Positions 5,751 to 12,504 of a stretch of DNA of 17,285 nt are shown in pieces. A program made the position numbers and the translations under genes. The stretch is taken from NCBI GenBank assembly GCA_034368805.1, contig JAXMLJ010000015.1, forward strand, positions 1 through 17,285, given 5' to 3'. The DNA is from UBA2272 sp034368805 (GTDB lineage: Bacteria > Actinomycetota > Coriobacteriia > Anaerosomatales > Anaerosomataceae). The notes below the pieces were generated by a model. It was not told the origin of the DNA and did no database searches. It saw only the letters and a program-made list of their open reading frames with translations. The stretch's first letter is position 1. The number at the start of each line of letters is the position of its first letter.

Positions 5751-7219
5751 GGGTCGGGCTGACCGAGATCGGGCCGGGGGATGGGCACGCCGCCGAGCAG
5801 CATGATCAGCAGGAACACCATGTGGATCTCGGTGACATTGTAAAAGAGACACCACAGCGCGAAGAGCGCGGCGATCCCGAGCCTCCAGCTCCGGGGCATG
5901 GTCCGGTTGCTCCAGAAGACCGCGAGCAGACCGCCCAGGTACAGCACGCTTCCCAGCAGGCCCATCTCCACGAGCATCATGCCGTAGAAGAAGTCGGCAT
6001 AGAATCCCTCGGGCACGCCGTACGTCTCGTAGTGCGGTGGTAACCAGAACGCCGACCCGGCGGACCCGTAGGTCGCCGGTCCGTTGCCGAGGGCGAGTGT
6101 CGACGCGTCTGTCGTCGCAAGCTCGACGGCAGTCCGAAGTGAGAAGAGCCGGCCCGTGTTCACGCTCTTGTCGAGTTCGTCCTCGTCGGTGATGAACCGT
6201 CCGAAGATGCCGAAGCCAGCCGAGCCATCTGCGAGCGCCTCCATCACGAGCGGGGTGACCATCCCCAGCGTGACGGCGATGAGCGCCGTTGCGAGACCCA
6301 CCGTGAACGGGCGCCGCACGAGCTGCCAGATGTCCCGTCCGCGAAGCAGCTCGATGCCCTTGAAGATGGCGATGACCGCTACGAACACGGCGAGTCCCCA
6401 AAGCGCGCTTCTCGACACGCTCAGGACGAGCGTTGAGAAGTAGAGGGCGAGCGATCGATCGAGCGACTGTGTTCTCCACCCGTACGCGGCGAGCAGGACG
6501 CCGAGCGCGATGAGCAGGACGCACACTGCGCCGAGGGAGTTGGGGTTTGCCGCCCAACCGTAGACTCTCGGCCAGTTGGTCTCGCTTATAGCGGTGAAGC
6601 GTGTGAACGCCGTCGTGAAGAGGATCTTCGACGACGCCTTCTCCATGAACGCCTGTGCGAACAGCCACCATGCGAGGAGTTCGTAGAATCGAAGCCCGAG
6701 TGTCGCGCGCTTGGCGCTTGCGCCGAAGCCGAGTTCCCGGATCAGTATGAACAGGGGGTAGATCGCGAGCATCGCACGCAGCTGGATGATCGTGGGCAGA
6801 AGCGGGATCGAGCGCAGTTGGCCGAGCGCGAGGGCGTAGAGCGCCCAGGCGAAGAAGATCCAGTCGTAGAAGCGCAGGCGGGCCTTGTTGCGCACGAGCA
6901 AGACGAGTACCGCCACACCCGAGAGCACGAAGATGAGGTCCGACAGCGAACGGAACGGCGACGCGACCTCGATCAGGTTGAATCGGAAGAGGTAGTAGAT
7001 CCCACCGAGCATGGCGATGTGCAGCGTCCGGCCCTCGGCGATCGCGAATGCGAACAGCAGGCTGAAGACGCCGAACGCGAGACCGGCGATCGCGGGTTCG
7101 TACAGGACCGTGGTGAGCGAGAAGAGCGCAAGGACGATCACCTCGGCCACGGGCAGGCCGTCGGAGAGCAGGGTGTTGCTGTAGGAGCGTCTGATGCGCT
7201 GAAGCTCACTCACGGTCAC
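5726..7219 (-). CDS. O-antigen ligase/polymerase-like polytopic membrane protein
   Basis: A roughly 497-residue integral membrane protein with about ten or more hydrophobic segments and a larger extracytoplasmic region around residues 335-410. NPNSLGA (225-231) followed by SVSRSALWGLAVFV (267-280) matches the GpN...S.SR signature of the Wzy_C/O-antigen ligase family (PF04932), and LGNGPATYG with GFYADFFYGMMLVEMGLLG is the usual late extracytoplasmic-to-membrane stretch. Such proteins polymerise or transfer lipid-linked glycans at the cell surface; in a Gram-positive-like cell the product could be an exopolysaccharide or wall glycan. The GTG at 7219 is preferred because GGAG lies 4 nt upstream; the GTG at 7237 opens the same frame but lacks a signal. 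The gene lies downstream of a GT-C-like glycosyltransferase on the same strand and opposite to all neighbours. It overlaps the end of rsmA by 25 nt. The family is likely; substrate and product are unknown. Confidence 0.75.
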   Translation of the reverse strand: MTVSELQRIRRSYSNTLLSDGLPVAEVIVLALFSLTTVLYEPAIAGLAFGVFSLLFAFAIAEGRTLHIAMLGGIYYLFRFNLIEVASPFRSLSDLIFVLSGVAVLVLLVRNKARLRFYDWIFFAWALYALALGQLRSIPLLPTIIQLRAMLAIYPLFILIRELGFGASAKRATLGLRFYELLAWWLFAQAFMEKASSKILFTTAFTRFTAISETNWPRVYGWAANPNSLGAVCVLLIALGVLLAAYGWRTQSLDRSLALYFSTLVLSVSRSALWGLAVFVAVIAIFKGIELLRGRDIWQLVRRPFTVGLATALIAVTLGMVTPLVMEALADGSAGFGIFGRFITDEDELDKSVNTGRLFSLRTAVELATTDASTLALGNGPATYGSAGSAFWLPPHYETYGVPEGFYADFFYGMMLVEMGLLGSVLYLGGLLAVFWSNRTMPRSWRLGIAALFALWCLFYNVTEIHMVFLLIMLLGGVPIPRPDLGQPDPQERPLAA

Positions 7220-7324
7220 GGGACTCCAGGTCTTCACGGATGCGGTGCGGGCAAGGACGCCCGGTGCTCATGCGGGCTGAGACAGTATAGCAACTGGGCC
7301 CATGGCCGAGGGCGTCGACAGGCT

Positions 7325-9073
7325 CTAGCGGAGACGGTAGACGACGAACCCGCCGCCCACTTCCACGGAGTCGTAACCGGCTTGCAGGCGGCTGAGAAGC
7401 GGATCGTCGGCCACGCCTGACGGCCCGAGTGACTCGACCAGCGACAACGAGACGAAGACAACGTCCGGCCACCGTCCCGTGCGCTCGAAGTACGCGACGG
7501 ACTCGGCGTCTGTCGGTCCGGTCGCGAGCCACACCGCATTGGTCACCATGGGAGCGTCCACGAGGACATAGCCGAGTTGGCCGTGCACGAACAGCACGCC
7601 CTCGTCCGGCGCCACCCGCCGCCGTCCGATCTCGGCCAGGTCTTCGATACGCTCGGCCTGCTCTTCGTGCGTGACGATGCCCAGGACCGCCGGTTCACGC
7701 ACTGTATGACTGAGCGTCAGCGGGGGACTGTCTTTGAACGCGCTGCCATACAGCAGCACGAGCAGGCCGATGATCACTCCGGCCGCGACCACCGGCAGGA
7801 CGAGAGTGCCGTTCAGGTCAGCGTCATCCCGGCATGCGAGAGCCCACCCCGCGATCAGCGCCGCCGCCAGGGGCGCGAGACCGATCGCCGGGACGGCCCA
7901 ATGCCATCCGGCGCTCGTGAAATACGCGACCGCGAGCATGTTGGTGATCGACACGGGGAAGGCAAGGACGAGCATCCGCCGGGCCTGCTCATCTCCCGCC
8001 CGCCGGTACGGGGCCAGCACCGGGAGCACAAGGCCGGCCGTGAGCGCGATCACGTAGCTGCCGGCCTGCACGCCGAAGTGCGGGACGTCGGCGACGGGAG
8101 GCAGCCTCAATGCGACGATGCTTGGCAGGAACGCCGAGGCGGGCAGCAGTAGTGTCGCGAGGCGGGTGGCCGCCCCGGCGCGGTTTCGCCGAGACGCGAC
8201 GACTGCCAGCAGCCACATCGGGACTAGCCACGGAGTCAGAAGCGAGTCACCCAGGTTCTCGGCGATCGCCGAGAACCGCTCGGCAGGTTCGAGCACGCCT
8301 TCAAGGACGCTTGATGAGTACGTGAACGCCGCCAGTACGTCTGAAGGTCGCGCGTTTGCCAGAAGCCACGCGCCGAACACAACGAGGACCGCGCCTGCGC
8401 CGAGGAGTGCGGCGGGCGTGAGGCGTCGCGTCTCTCTCATCGCGACGAAGGTTGCGAGCAGCACTACGGCTCCCAACGCGACTGGCGGGTATGCGATGGC
8501 GCCGACTGCCGCCGCAGCCCCGGCTGCCGCGGCGATCCGGCGAGAACCGGTCTCCGCGGCCCGCAACGCGAGTGCCCATGCGAGCAGGTACGCGAGCAGC
8601 ACGGTCGTGTTGTACGTGAGACCGAGGATGTTGTAGGGGGGAGCGAGCAGGGGTGCGGCCGCAGCTAGGTGCGCGCCTGCGAAGGGCACGGTGGGCCTGA
8701 GCGTCCGGTAGACCACGGCCCCGACGGCTGTCGCTGCGGCTACGTACAGCAGCCGCAGCGCGAGAACGAGGCCCGTGAGACCGAACAGGGCGTGCCACGC
8801 GCGTGCGAACAGCGCGGGAATGAGGAAGCCGAGCAGCTGGGGGGTCATCTCATCTACGAACGGCCGTGCCCCGAGAGCAAGTCGAAGCGGCAACGATGCG
8901 TTGTAACCGTCATCGAAGAAGCTGATGCCGAACCGTGCCCGCCACGCGACGGCGATCACGACCAGCAGCACGCCGAGCGCCGAGAGTGCGCGGTGCAGCC
9001 CGGAGGGGCCATCTGCGTCCGCGCCGCCGATGGTCGAGCCGTCCGGGGTGGGTGGGTGTCCGGGGCCTGACAT
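7325..9073 (-). CDS. GT-C-like polytopic glycosyltransferase-type membrane protein
   Basis: A 582-residue protein with a first membrane helix at about residues 30-48, then FFDDGYNASLPLRLALGARP (52-71) and a nearby VDEM (73-76). That is the position and style of the acidic motif in GT-C enzymes that use polyprenyl-phosphate sugars. Roughly ten further hydrophobic segments follow, then a soluble C-terminal part of about 140 residues (from around 445). I place it in the ArnT/PMT-like or uncharacterised GT-C group on fold grounds only; no closer family is recognisable. The ATG at 9071-9073 is preferred because GGAAGGG stands about 6 nt upstream; an in-frame ATG at 9110-9112 has no such signal. 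The gene is divergent from veg and shares the strand with the O-antigen ligase-like gene 105 nt downstream, so the two may form one envelope-glycan unit. Residue composition is rich in Ala and Leu, as expected for a membrane protein of this GC. Confidence 0.65.
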   Translation of the reverse strand: MSGPGHPPTPDGSTIGGADADGPSGLHRALSALGVLLVVIAVAWRARFGISFFDDGYNASLPLRLALGARPFVDEMTPQLLGFLIPALFARAWHALFGLTGLVLALRLLYVAAATAVGAVVYRTLRPTVPFAGAHLAAAAPLLAPPYNILGLTYNTTVLLAYLLAWALALRAAETGSRRIAAAAGAAAAVGAIAYPPVALGAVVLLATFVAMRETRRLTPAALLGAGAVLVVFGAWLLANARPSDVLAAFTYSSSVLEGVLEPAERFSAIAENLGDSLLTPWLVPMWLLAVVASRRNRAGAATRLATLLLPASAFLPSIVALRLPPVADVPHFGVQAGSYVIALTAGLVLPVLAPYRRAGDEQARRMLVLAFPVSITNMLAVAYFTSAGWHWAVPAIGLAPLAAALIAGWALACRDDADLNGTLVLPVVAAGVIIGLLVLLYGSAFKDSPPLTLSHTVREPAVLGIVTHEEQAERIEDLAEIGRRRVAPDEGVLFVHGQLGYVLVDAPMVTNAVWLATGPTDAESVAYFERTGRWPDVVFVSLSLVESLGPSGVADDPLLSRLQAGYDSVEVGGGFVVYRLR

Positions 9074-9107
9074 TGTGCCCTTCCGCACGAGCGCGCGCGT
9101 CCGCCTG

Positions 9108-9148
9108 ACCATTCGGTGCCCAATGGTACTCGCTCACCTCGGCAGGTG
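9108..9148. other. Two short inverted repeats between the glycosyltransferase and veg
   Basis: A 6-bp inverted repeat (9108-9113 with 9122-9127, 8-nt centre) is followed by a 5-bp one (9135-9139 with 9144-9148, 4-nt centre). They lie upstream of the minus-strand glycosyltransferase start and 32 nt upstream of the veg -35 box, so they could be operator sites or simply chance in GC-rich DNA. Confidence 0.3.
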
Positions 9149-9179
9149 CCACGAGCTGCCTATTCGCACGGCGCGCGCA

Positions 9180-9208
9180 TTGAGATATGCTGCTTCATCC
9201 TGTATAAT
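9180..9208 (+). promoter_or_regulatory. Consensus-like sigma-A promoter of veg
   Basis: TTGAGA at 9180-9185 and a perfect TATAAT at 9203-9208 are separated by exactly 17 nt. The box region is AT-richer than its surroundings. Transcription would begin near 9214-9216, leaving a very short leader before the strong ribosome-binding site. This is by far the best promoter in the window. Confidence 0.85.
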
Positions 9209-9232
9209 CACACTCTTCGAGGAGGGTGATGC

Positions 9233-9514
9233 ATGGATACCATGAACCAAGTGCAGGTCGTCGGTCGCATCAGAAGTGATCTCGAGACCATGATGGGCTC
9301 CCGGATGCGGCTCAAGGCGAACATGGGCAGGTCCAAGGTACTCGAGCGCGTCGGTGTCTTGGAGCAGACGCACCCGAGCCTGTTCGTCATCAAGATCGAC
9401 GAGAAGCGCGGACGCACGGCGCGTGTCTCGTACAGCTACGTCGACATCCTCACCGGCACCGTGGAGCTCACGGACTGCGACACCGGCGAGTGCGTCTTCC
9501 CGTGGCTCAACTGA
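9233..9514 (+). CDS. veg: Veg family protein
   Basis: A 93-residue protein of the Veg family (DUF1021). QVVGRIRSDLETMMGSRMRL and the following KANMGRSK, HPSLFVIKID and VSYSYVDILTGTVEL blocks are characteristic. In B. subtilis Veg promotes biofilm-matrix expression and is driven by one of the strongest vegetative promoters; its molecular function is otherwise poorly defined. The ATG at 9233 has an almost ideal ribosome-binding site, GGAGGGTGAT at 9221-9230, and a near-consensus promoter just upstream. The family length is normally about 80-90, so this copy is full length. It lies upstream of ispE as in B. subtilis but without sspF between them, and is divergent from the membrane glycosyltransferase gene. 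A hairpin follows at 9544-9568. Family assignment is strong; function in this organism is unknown. Confidence 0.92.
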   Translation: MDTMNQVQVVGRIRSDLETMMGSRMRLKANMGRSKVLERVGVLEQTHPSLFVIKIDEKRGRTARVSYSYVDILTGTVELTDCDTGECVFPWLN

Positions 9515-9543
9515 GCGGCACCTACTCTTATGCGTATGCGACC

Positions 9544-9568
9544 CGCGCGGGGCTCCATGCCCCGCGTG
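9544..9568 (+). terminator. Strong GC hairpin between veg and ispE
   Basis: A 10-bp stem with one G-U pair (9544-9553 with 9559-9568) and a 5-nt loop, located 29 nt after the veg stop and 20 nt before the ispE start. No U-run follows. It may end or attenuate the highly expressed veg transcript so that ispE is made at a lower level. Confidence 0.5.
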
Positions 9569-9588
9569 TCGCGTTCAGGGGGCAGACG

Positions 9589-10473
9589 ATGGCCAGCCGA
9601 GGACTGCGGATCCACGCGCCCGCAAAAGTGAATCTGCACCTGGCCGTGGGTCCCACTCGACCCGACGGCTACCACGAGCTTGCGACGGTATTCCAGGCGC
9701 TTTCGTTCGGGGACACCGTGACCATCACGCCCGCGTCCGCGTTCTCTCTCTCGTGCGTTCCGGATCTCGGGCTCGCCGGGAGCGCCAATCTGGCGTACCG
9801 GGCCGCGTGCGAGATGTCGGCGCGCTTTGGCCGGCCACTCGGCTACTCGATAGCGATCGAGAAGCGCATTCCGGCCGGTGGCGGGCTGGGCGGAGCGAGC
9901 ACCGATGCTGCGGCGGTTGTGGAGGGTCTCGCCACACTCTGGGGTCTGAACGTCGCGGGTCCTGAGGTACTCGACCTCGCGCGGTCGCTCGGCGCCGATG
10001 TCCCGTTCTTCTTTGAAGGCGGTGCGGCCCTGTTCACCGGCCGCGGTGATGTGCTCGACCGTCCGTTGCGCTCACTGGATGCGCCGATCGTCCTGGTCAA
10101 GCCCGCCGAACCGGTCGGTACGGGTGCGGCGTACATCGCTTTCGACGCTGCACCCGCGCCTCAGGCGCCTCCGGTCGATCGGCTCGCCGATGCGCTTCAG
10201 GCGGGGGACACGGAGGCCGTGGCGAGCCTGCTCTACAACAACATGACCGACGCGTCGATCGGCCTGGTTCCCGAGGTCGGGACCGTACTGGCGCTCGTCG
10301 GCGGGACTCCGGGGGTCGTGGGGGCCGCCATGGCGGGCAGTGGCTCGACCGTGTTCGGCCTGTGCGCCGATGAGGCGGCCGCGGAGGCGGTCGCCGGAAT
10401 CGCCCGCGCGGCGGGCTTCTGGTCGGTCGCGACACGCAGCGCCGACCACGGGTGCGTGCTCGAGCCCGCCTGA
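9589..10473 (+). CDS. ispE: 4-diphosphocytidyl-2-C-methyl-D-erythritol kinase
   Basis: A 294-residue GHMP-family kinase of the MEP isoprenoid pathway that phosphorylates CDP-methylerythritol at the 2-position, supplying undecaprenyl carriers and quinone side chains. Visible motifs: PAKVNLHL (11-18) with catalytic Lys at 13, DGYHEL (26-31), the glycine-rich ATP loop PAGGGLGGASTDAAA (95-109), GADVPFF (135-141) with catalytic Asp at 137, and AGSGSTVFGL near the C-terminus. The ATG at 9589 has a purine-rich AGGGGG at 9577-9582. The open frame extends upstream into veg but that part is not family-like. It lies between veg and spoVG as in B. subtilis, with purR and yabJ missing downstream. A 6-bp hairpin begins right after the stop. 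Confidence 0.96.
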   Translation: MASRGLRIHAPAKVNLHLAVGPTRPDGYHELATVFQALSFGDTVTITPASAFSLSCVPDLGLAGSANLAYRAACEMSARFGRPLGYSIAIEKRIPAGGGLGGASTDAAAVVEGLATLWGLNVAGPEVLDLARSLGADVPFFFEGGAALFTGRGDVLDRPLRSLDAPIVLVKPAEPVGTGAAYIAFDAAPAPQAPPVDRLADALQAGDTEAVASLLYNNMTDASIGLVPEVGTVLALVGGTPGVVGAAMAGSGSTVFGLCADEAAAEAVAGIARAAGFWSVATRSADHGCVLEPA

Positions 10474-10491
10474 CCTGCCGGTCGTGGCAGG
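10474..10491 (+). terminator. Hairpin directly after the ispE stop
   Basis: A perfect 6-bp stem (10474-10479 with 10486-10491) and a 6-nt loop begin at the base after the ispE TGA. No U-tract follows. It may be a weak or U-less terminator separating ispE from spoVG. Confidence 0.3.
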
Positions 10492-10546
10492 GAAGCTCCC
10501 CAGCGCGTCGAAGTACACGGTGAGAATGAGCAGCCATGGGGGGAAC

Positions 10547-10840
10547 ATGGACATCACACGAGTCTCGCTGCGCCCCGTAGCTATGAACAAGGTATGCGCG
10601 ATCGCGAGTATCGTGATCGACGACGCATTCGTTATCCACGACCTCCGCATCGTCAACGGCGACAAGGGCGTCTTCGTCGCCATGCCGTCGCGCAAGTTGC
10701 CGAGCGGGGAGTTCCGCGACATCTGCCACCCGATCAACTCCGACGCACGGCAGGCCATTCAGGAGGCCGTGCTCGCCGAGTTTGAAGCCGAGGGTGGGCT
10801 GGAGGCCTTCTCTCGCGCCGCCGACGGCCTGGCCACGTAG
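10547..10840 (+). CDS. spoVG: SpoVG-family nucleic-acid-binding regulator
   Basis: A 97-residue SpoVG protein. MDITRVSLRP, AIASIVIDDAFVIHDLRI, GVFVAMPSRK and GEFRDICHPINSDARQAIQEAVLAEF are the family's continuous signature. SpoVG binds DNA and RNA and modulates division-septum formation, capsule and virulence genes in Firmicutes; in a probably non-sporulating actinobacterium its targets are unknown. The ATG at 10547 matches the family N-terminus and is preceded by GGGGGG at 10538-10543; an ATG at 10526 in the same frame would add seven non-conserved residues. It precedes glmU as in B. subtilis, here with a tRNA-Gln gene in between. No good promoter is seen in the 73 nt before it, so it may be read from further upstream. 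Confidence 0.95.
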   Translation: MDITRVSLRPVAMNKVCAIASIVIDDAFVIHDLRIVNGDKGVFVAMPSRKLPSGEFRDICHPINSDARQAIQEAVLAEFEAEGGLEAFSRAADGLAT

Positions 10841-10928
10841 CGCCCGCAGGTCGCCGGCCCGGCGCCTCGGCCCACCGGTACGGACCTCGCTGCGGCGCGC
10901 CCGCGCGACCGTTTCCGGGCCCGGCCTA

Positions 10929-10937
10929 TGGTATACT
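10929..10937 (+). promoter_or_regulatory. Extended -10 promoter for tRNA-Gln and glmU
   Basis: TG-G-TATACT forms an extended -10 element about 48 nt ahead of the mature tRNA. The expected -35 position (around 10909-10914) has no good match, which is tolerable with an extended -10. It probably drives the tRNA together with the glmU-prs-rplY-pth unit, since only 42 nt separate tRNA and glmU. Confidence 0.6.
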
Positions 10938-10951
10938 CCCTGCGCTCGCGA

Positions 10952-10971
10952 GACAGCGTTTGAGCGCTGTC
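10952..10971 (+). other. Hairpin in the tRNA-Gln 5' leader
   Basis: A perfect 7-bp stem (10952-10958 with 10965-10971) with a 6-nt loop lies between the -10 element and the tRNA, ending 13 nt before its first base. It would be in the 5' extension removed by RNase P, and could aid folding or mark another processing site. Confidence 0.5.
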
Positions 10972-10984
10972 GCCGCATGCACGG

Positions 10985-11059
10985 TGGGGCGTAGCCAAGC
11001 GGTAAGGCAGCGGACTTTGGATCCGCCATCCGTAGGTTCGAATCCTACCGCCCCAGCCA
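10985..11059 (+). tRNA. tRNA-Gln (anticodon UUG, CCA encoded)
   Basis: A full cloverleaf is visible. The 7-bp acceptor stem pairs 10985-10991 with 11049-11055, the D-arm contains AGCCAAGCGGTAAGGC, the anticodon stem gCGGA/TCCGc encloses loop CTTTGGA with TTG at positions 34-36, and the T-arm reads GTAGGTTCGAATCCTAC. The discriminator G at 11056 is followed by encoded CCA (11057-11059). It decodes CAA and, by wobble, CAG. It lies directly ahead of glmU and probably shares its transcript. Confidence 0.97.
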
Positions 11060-11101
11060 CGTTCAGCAGACGGGATCGTGTCCCGATCAGAAGGGGTCCC
11101 G

Positions 11102-12487
11102 ATGGGCGCGACAGCACTCATACTCGCAGCGGGCGAGGGCACGCGCATGAAGTCGGCGCTGCCCAAGGTCGCTCACGACATCCTCGGCGTTCCGATCGTG
11201 ACCCACGTGATCGAAGCCGTACGCGGAGCCGGCGTCAGTCGCGTCGTGGTCGTCACCGGCCATGGTGCCGAGACGGTCGAAGCGCTGCTCGCCGACGCCG
11301 ATGTCGCGTTTGCCCACCAGCACGAGCGACTCGGCACGGGCCATGCCGTGATGTCGGCCGAGGAGGCGCTCGGCGACGTAGAAGGCTCGCTGCTCGTGGT
11401 GGCGGGCGACTGCCCGCTCCTGACCGCGCAGACGCTCGCCGGCCTCGTTGCGGCTCGCACGGATGCAGCGGCAGCGTGCTCGATGCTTACCGCGCGCCTG
11501 GACGACCCGTCGGGCTACGGCAGGATCGTACGGGCCGGCGACGGCTCGATCGCCGCAATCGTCGAGGACAAGGATCTTGCGCCCGACCAACAGGGTATCG
11601 CCGAGGTCAACACGAGCACCTACTGCTTTGATGCCCGGGCGCTGTTCGCGCACCTGCACCGCCTGGAAGCCGGGAACAAGCAGGGGGAGTTCTACCTGAC
11701 CGACATCGTGGCGCTCTTCCGGGAAGAAGGGCTCGCCGTCGTCGGCGTGGAGGCATCCGATCCGGCGGAGGCGCTCGGCGTGAACAGCCGTGTGCAGCTT
11801 GCCGAGGCCGCGCGCGTCCTGCGGCGGCGGATCAACGAGCGCCACATGCTCGCTGGCGTGACCATGACGGATCCGGAGCTCGTTTGGGTCGGCTCTCACG
11901 TGACGATCGGCCGCGACACGGTCATCGAGCCGATGACCTTCTTGCTCGGCGAGACGTGTGTCGGTGCGGACAGCGTGCTCGGACCGGACACGAGGATCGC
12001 GGACTCCACCCTCGGCGACGGCTGCATCGTGGACTCATCGATCGTTCTCGGCTCGGTGCTCGGGAGTGGCGTGAGCGTCGGACCACGGGCATACCTTCGC
12101 CCCGGGACGAGCATGGGTGACCGCTCCAAGGCGGGCACGAGCGTCGAGATCAAGAACGCGCGCATCGGTGCAGGCACGAAGGTGCCGCACCTGTCATACA
12201 TCGGCGATGCGGAGATCGGCGCGGACGCCAACATCGGCGCGGGTACGATAACCTGTAACTACGACGGGTGGCACAAGCACGTCACCCGCATCGGTGACGG
12301 GGCGTTCGTGGGCTCGGACACGATGCTTATCGCGCCCGTCGAGATCGGTGAAGGTGCGATCGTTGGGGCGGGAAGCGCCATCTCGCACGACGTACCTGCC
12401 GACGCGCTCGCGGTCGAGCGCACCGAGCAGCGGACGATCGAAGGGTGGGCCGCGCGCAGACGCGCGGAGGCCGAGGACGAGGCGTAA
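11102..12487 (+). CDS. glmU: Bifunctional GlmU: GlcN-1-P acetyltransferase / UDP-GlcNAc pyrophosphorylase
   Basis: A 461-residue bifunctional enzyme making UDP-N-acetylglucosamine, the precursor of peptidoglycan and surface glycans. The N-terminal uridyltransferase half has LILAAGEGTRMKSALPKV (6-23), ERLGTGHA (75-82) and VAGDCPLL (100-107) with the metal-binding Asp at 103. The C-terminal half is a left-handed beta-helix with hexapeptide repeats from about 250; its active-site residues are H363 in VPHLSYIGD and N386-Y387 in CNYDG, the same numbers as in E. coli GlmU. The ATG at 11102 is favoured by AGAAGGGG at 11089-11096; the GTG at 11078 would add eight non-family residues. It begins 42 nt after tRNA-Gln and is followed by prs after 17 nt, an order shared with B. 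subtilis. Confidence 0.97.
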   Translation: MGATALILAAGEGTRMKSALPKVAHDILGVPIVTHVIEAVRGAGVSRVVVVTGHGAETVEALLADADVAFAHQHERLGTGHAVMSAEEALGDVEGSLLVVAGDCPLLTAQTLAGLVAARTDAAAACSMLTARLDDPSGYGRIVRAGDGSIAAIVEDKDLAPDQQGIAEVNTSTYCFDARALFAHLHRLEAGNKQGEFYLTDIVALFREEGLAVVGVEASDPAEALGVNSRVQLAEAARVLRRRINERHMLAGVTMTDPELVWVGSHVTIGRDTVIEPMTFLLGETCVGADSVLGPDTRIADSTLGDGCIVDSSIVLGSVLGSGVSVGPRAYLRPGTSMGDRSKAGTSVEIKNARIGAGTKVPHLSYIGDAEIGADANIGAGTITCNYDGWHKHVTRIGDGAFVGSDTMLIAPVEIGEGAIVGAGSAISHDVPADALAVERTEQRTIEGWAARRRAEAEDEA

Positions 12488-12504
12488 GGGAGCGAGCGCA
12501 GACG

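Noticed and set aside
5211..6671. 486-residue minus-strand frame across rsmA and the O-antigen ligase-like gene
   Set aside because: It crosses two real genes in another frame, is extremely Arg-rich and lacks motifs or a ribosome-binding site.
7284..7289. TATACT on the minus strand as a -10 box for the O-antigen ligase-like gene
   Set aside because: The hexamer is good but the expected -35 position is GC-rich with no match; kept only as a weak possibility.
6818..7420. Plus-strand frame of 200 residues opposite the O-antigen ligase-like gene
   Set aside because: Glu/Arg/Asp-rich shadow of a hydrophobic membrane protein; the opposite strand has the family signature.
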